Assembly (NCBI GenBank): GCA_019119145.1
Contig: DWXR01000113.1
Coordinates: 1 to 16,194 of the forward strand
DNA: 16,194 nt
Direction of reading: 5' to 3'
From: Hominenteromicrobium gallistercoris
Lineage (GTDB): Bacteria > Bacillota > Clostridia > Oscillospirales > Acutalibacteraceae
In this document: piece after piece, positions 14,521 to 16,194 of the stretch
Numbering within the stretch: position 1 is the stretch's first letter
Layout: each line of letters opens with the position of its first letter
Notes under the pieces: generated by a model
Told to the model about the DNA's origin: nothing
Seen by the model: the letters and a program-made list of their open reading frames with translations, nothing else
Databases searched by the model: none
Translations under genes and position numbers: made by a program

Positions 14521-14548
14521 GCGGGCACGGCCCGCGGCGAAATCGCGG
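14521..14548 (+). repeat. Repeat module A, copy 2
   Basis: This matches 14403-14430 at 27 of 28 positions (A for G at 14542). It runs into module C copy 1. Confidence 0.85.
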
Positions 14549-14604
14549 AGTCGTGTGCTTGCGCACACTTCGGCGCAGCGGGAAATCGGCTGGTTGGTCG
14601 CGGC
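14543..14604 (+). repeat. Repeat module C, copy 1 (62 bp, hairpin with TTGC loop)
   Basis: The unit includes GTGTGC-TTGC-GCACAC (14553-14568), a perfect six-pair stem, followed by CTTCGGCGCAGCGGG and a TCGGCTGGTTGG segment. It recurs 85 bp downstream at 14628-14689 with a single difference (G14550 versus A14635). Confidence 0.9.
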
Positions 14605-14605
14605 A

Positions 14606-14633
14606 GCGGCAACGTGCCGCAGCGGGGTCGCGG
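14606..14633 (+). repeat. Repeat module B, copy 2
   Basis: This matches 14430-14457 at 27 of 28 positions (G for A at 14626). It separates the two copies of module C. Confidence 0.85.
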
Positions 14634-14689
14634 AATCGTGTGCTTGCGCACACTTCGGCGCAGCGGGAAATCGGCTGGTTGGTCGCGGC
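14628..14689 (+). repeat. Repeat module C, copy 2
   Basis: This is 61 of 62 identical to 14543-14604. It is followed by a GCG-rich tract (14690-14718) and another small hairpin, CGGGC-AGG-GCCCG (14736-14748). From there to argJ only the ribosome binding site is recognisable. Across the whole 388-nt argC-argJ gap I see no gene and no clear promoter. Confidence 0.9.
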
Positions 14690-14791
14690 GGCGGCGGCGC
14701 GCCGCGGCGGGCGGTGTTGCGGCGTGCAGGAGTGGCGGGCAGGGCCCGTCCGGGGATAAAAAAGAAATCTGAGTACAGGAGTGTCAAACCT

Positions 14792-16006
14792 ATGCAGTAT
14801 ATTGAAGGCGGTGTCACCGCGGCGAAGGGCTTCCTTGCGGGCGGCGTGCACTGCGGCATCCGGAAGAACAAATCGAAGCGCGACCTCGCGCTGATCTACA
14901 GCGAAAAGCCGTGCGCGGCGGCCGGCGTTTACACGCAGAACCTCGTCAAGGGCGCGCCGATCCTCGTCACGCAGAAGAACCTCGCGGACGGCCGCGCGCA
15001 GGCGGTGATCTGCAACAGCGGCAACGCGAACACCTGCAACGCCGACGGCGAGGCGAAGGCCTGGCGCATGTGCGAGATTGCGGCGGACGCGCTGCACATC
15101 GACCCGCACGACGTGATCGTTGCCTCGACCGGCGTGATCGGCCAGATCCTGCCGATCGAGCCGATTGAAAACGCGGCGGCCGAGCTTGCATCGTCGCTCA
15201 GCGCGGACGGCTCGAAATACGCGGCGCAGGCGATCATGACGACCGACACGATCGAAAAGGAGGTCGCGGTGCAGGTCGAGATCGGCGGCAAAACCGTGAC
15301 GGTCGGCGGCATCTCGAAGGGCTCGGGCATGATCCACCCGAACATGGCGACGATGCTCTGCTTCATCACGACGGACTGCGCGATCACGCCCGCGATGCTG
15401 CAGAAGGCCGTGACGGCCGCGGCCGACAAGACCTTCAACATGATCAGCGTCGACGGCGACACCTCGACGAACGACACGCTGACCTGCATGGCGAACGGCG
15501 AAGCCGGCAACGCGGAGATCGCGTCGGCGGGCGAAGCGTTCGACGCGTTCTGCGCGGCGCTGACCGCGGTGTGCCGCAAGCTCTCCATGATGATGGCGGG
15601 CGACGGCGAGGGCGCGACGAAGCTGCTGATCTGCAGGACGACCGGCGCGAAGGACTGGGAGACGGCGAAGACCGTCGCGAAGTCGGTCATCTGCTCCGCG
15701 CTTTTGAAGGCCGCGATGTTCGGCGAGGACGCGAACTGGGGCCGCGTGCTCTGCGCGATCGGCTATTCCGGCGCCGACATCGATATCCACAAGGTGGACG
15801 TCGCGTTCCAGAGCGAAAACGGCCGCGTCGACGTCTGCGAAAACGGCGCTGGCATCGCGTTCAGCGAGGAGGAGGCCGCGAAGGTGCTCCACGCGAAGGA
15901 GATCACGATCCTTGTGGACCTGAAGAGCGGCGATACGGAGGCGGAGGCCTTCGGCTGCGACTTGACCTACGACTATGTGAAGATCAACGGAGATTACCGC
16001 ACATGA
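14792..16006 (+). CDS. argJ: Bifunctional glutamate N-acetyltransferase / ornithine acetyltransferase
   Basis: ArgJ moves the acetyl group from N-acetylornithine to glutamate, recycling it; bifunctional forms also use acetyl-CoA to make N-acetylglutamate. The 404-residue precursor has the normal length. The self-cleavage site is in KGSGMIHPNMATML (176-189), between Ala186 and Thr187; Thr187 becomes the nucleophile of the beta chain. The oxyanion-hole motif is STGVIGQ (112-118), and the C-terminus INGDYRT is the typical family end. The ATG at 14792 has AGGAG (14777-14781). The stop overlaps the argB start (ATGA), implying translational coupling. Bifunctionality cannot be read from the sequence; no separate argA is seen, but the cluster is cut. 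Confidence 0.96.
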   Translation: MQYIEGGVTAAKGFLAGGVHCGIRKNKSKRDLALIYSEKPCAAAGVYTQNLVKGAPILVTQKNLADGRAQAVICNSGNANTCNADGEAKAWRMCEIAADALHIDPHDVIVASTGVIGQILPIEPIENAAAELASSLSADGSKYAAQAIMTTDTIEKEVAVQVEIGGKTVTVGGISKGSGMIHPNMATMLCFITTDCAITPAMLQKAVTAAADKTFNMISVDGDTSTNDTLTCMANGEAGNAEIASAGEAFDAFCAALTAVCRKLSMMMAGDGEGATKLLICRTTGAKDWETAKTVAKSVICSALLKAAMFGEDANWGRVLCAIGYSGADIDIHKVDVAFQSENGRVDVCENGAGIAFSEEEAAKVLHAKEITILVDLKSGDTEAEAFGCDLTYDYVKINGDYRT

Positions 16007-16194
16007 GTACTGAAAACAAAATCGGAATTTCAAACGGCGACCGCGCGCACGTGCTCGTGCAGGCGATGCCGTATATCAAGAAGTGGGCCGGGGAGACGAT
16101 CGTCGTCAAGTACGGCGGCAACGCCATGATCAACCCCGAGCTCAAGGAAGCCGTGATGAACGATATCGTGCTGATGCAGCTCGTCGGCATCAAC
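16003..16194 (+). CDS. argB: Acetylglutamate kinase, N-terminal part, cut by window edge
   Basis: The first 64 residues are present. After a variable start, AHVLVQAMPYIKKWAGETIVVKYGGNAM contains the phosphate-binding KYGGNAM (36-42) of the amino-acid kinase fold, followed by the helix leading to DIVLMQLVGIN. The enzyme phosphorylates N-acetylglutamate and is the usual arginine-feedback point when ArgJ recycles acetyl groups. The ATG overlaps the argJ stop by ATGA, with GGAG (15989-15992) inside argJ. The remainder lies beyond the right edge. Confidence 0.95.
   Translation, partial: MSTENKIGISNGDRAHVLVQAMPYIKKWAGETIVVKYGGNAMINPELKEAVMNDIVLMQLVGIN

Noticed and set aside
14543..14689. CRISPR array
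   Set aside because: There are only two copies of the 62-bp unit, and the 'spacer' between them is itself a repeated module (B); no regular repeat-spacer pattern and no cas genes.
14363..14791. Long plus-strand frame extending argJ upstream through the repeat region, and minus-strand frames through the same repeats
   Set aside because: The family N-terminus and ribosome binding site place the argJ start at 14792; upstream translation is low-complexity Arg/Gly/Ala from the GC-rich repeats.

Overview
The window looks like a chromosomal segment of a GC-rich, low-to-moderate complexity Firmicute, most plausibly an uncultured gut member of the Oscillospiraceae/Ruminococcaceae. The reasons are strong AGGAGG-type ribosome binding sites, sigma-A style promoters in AT-rich islands inside GC-rich DNA, the argG-argH-argC-argJ-argB order, a ribosomal-protection (Tet-type) C-terminal domain and a sugar-transfer-type ATP-grasp gene. 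The family assignment is inference; no rRNA or other marker is present.

Region 1 (1-5543). A leftward gene is cut by the left edge; only 14 residues of a signal-peptide-like N-terminus remain, behind a good promoter. Diverging from it is a rightward run: htpG (Hsp90), a six-helix membrane protein of the DUF2238/VanZ-like type, a CPBP (CAAX-type) intramembrane protease, tadA (tRNA adenosine deaminase, start overlapping the protease stop) and an arginase-fold protein. Gaps are 60 nt or less, and the run ends at a very strong hairpin terminator placed between convergent genes.

Region 2 (5563-8356). A leftward ATP-grasp enzyme and a rightward type-B carboxylesterase diverge from a 223-nt AT-rich intergenic region. 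That region carries a near-consensus leftward promoter and four copies of a GCAAAAA element arranged as direct and inverted repeats. The esterase ends at a clear terminator.

Region 3 (8384-10310). A small gene with its own near-consensus promoter encodes a 170-residue protein that joins the P-loop start of a tetracycline-resistance-type ribosomal protection GTPase directly, in frame, to its domain IV tip and C-terminal domain; about 470 residues are missing. It is followed by hflX, a ribosome-associated GTPase.

Region 4 (10311-16194). This is an arginine biosynthesis cluster: argG, argH, argC, argJ and the start of argB, cut by the right edge. A perfect 18-bp ARG box just upstream of the argG promoter implies ArgR/AhrC repression. 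A hairpin between argG and argH may attenuate or end the first transcript. A 388-nt gap between argC and argJ is filled with modular GC-rich hairpin repeats. Together the enzymes supply glutamate acetylation/transacetylation (ArgJ), phosphorylation (ArgB), reduction (ArgC) and the last two steps from citrulline to arginine (ArgG, ArgH).

The most unusual items are the internally deleted ribosomal-protection protein and the structured repeat cluster between argC and argJ. I see no CRISPR array, tRNA, rRNA or transposase.
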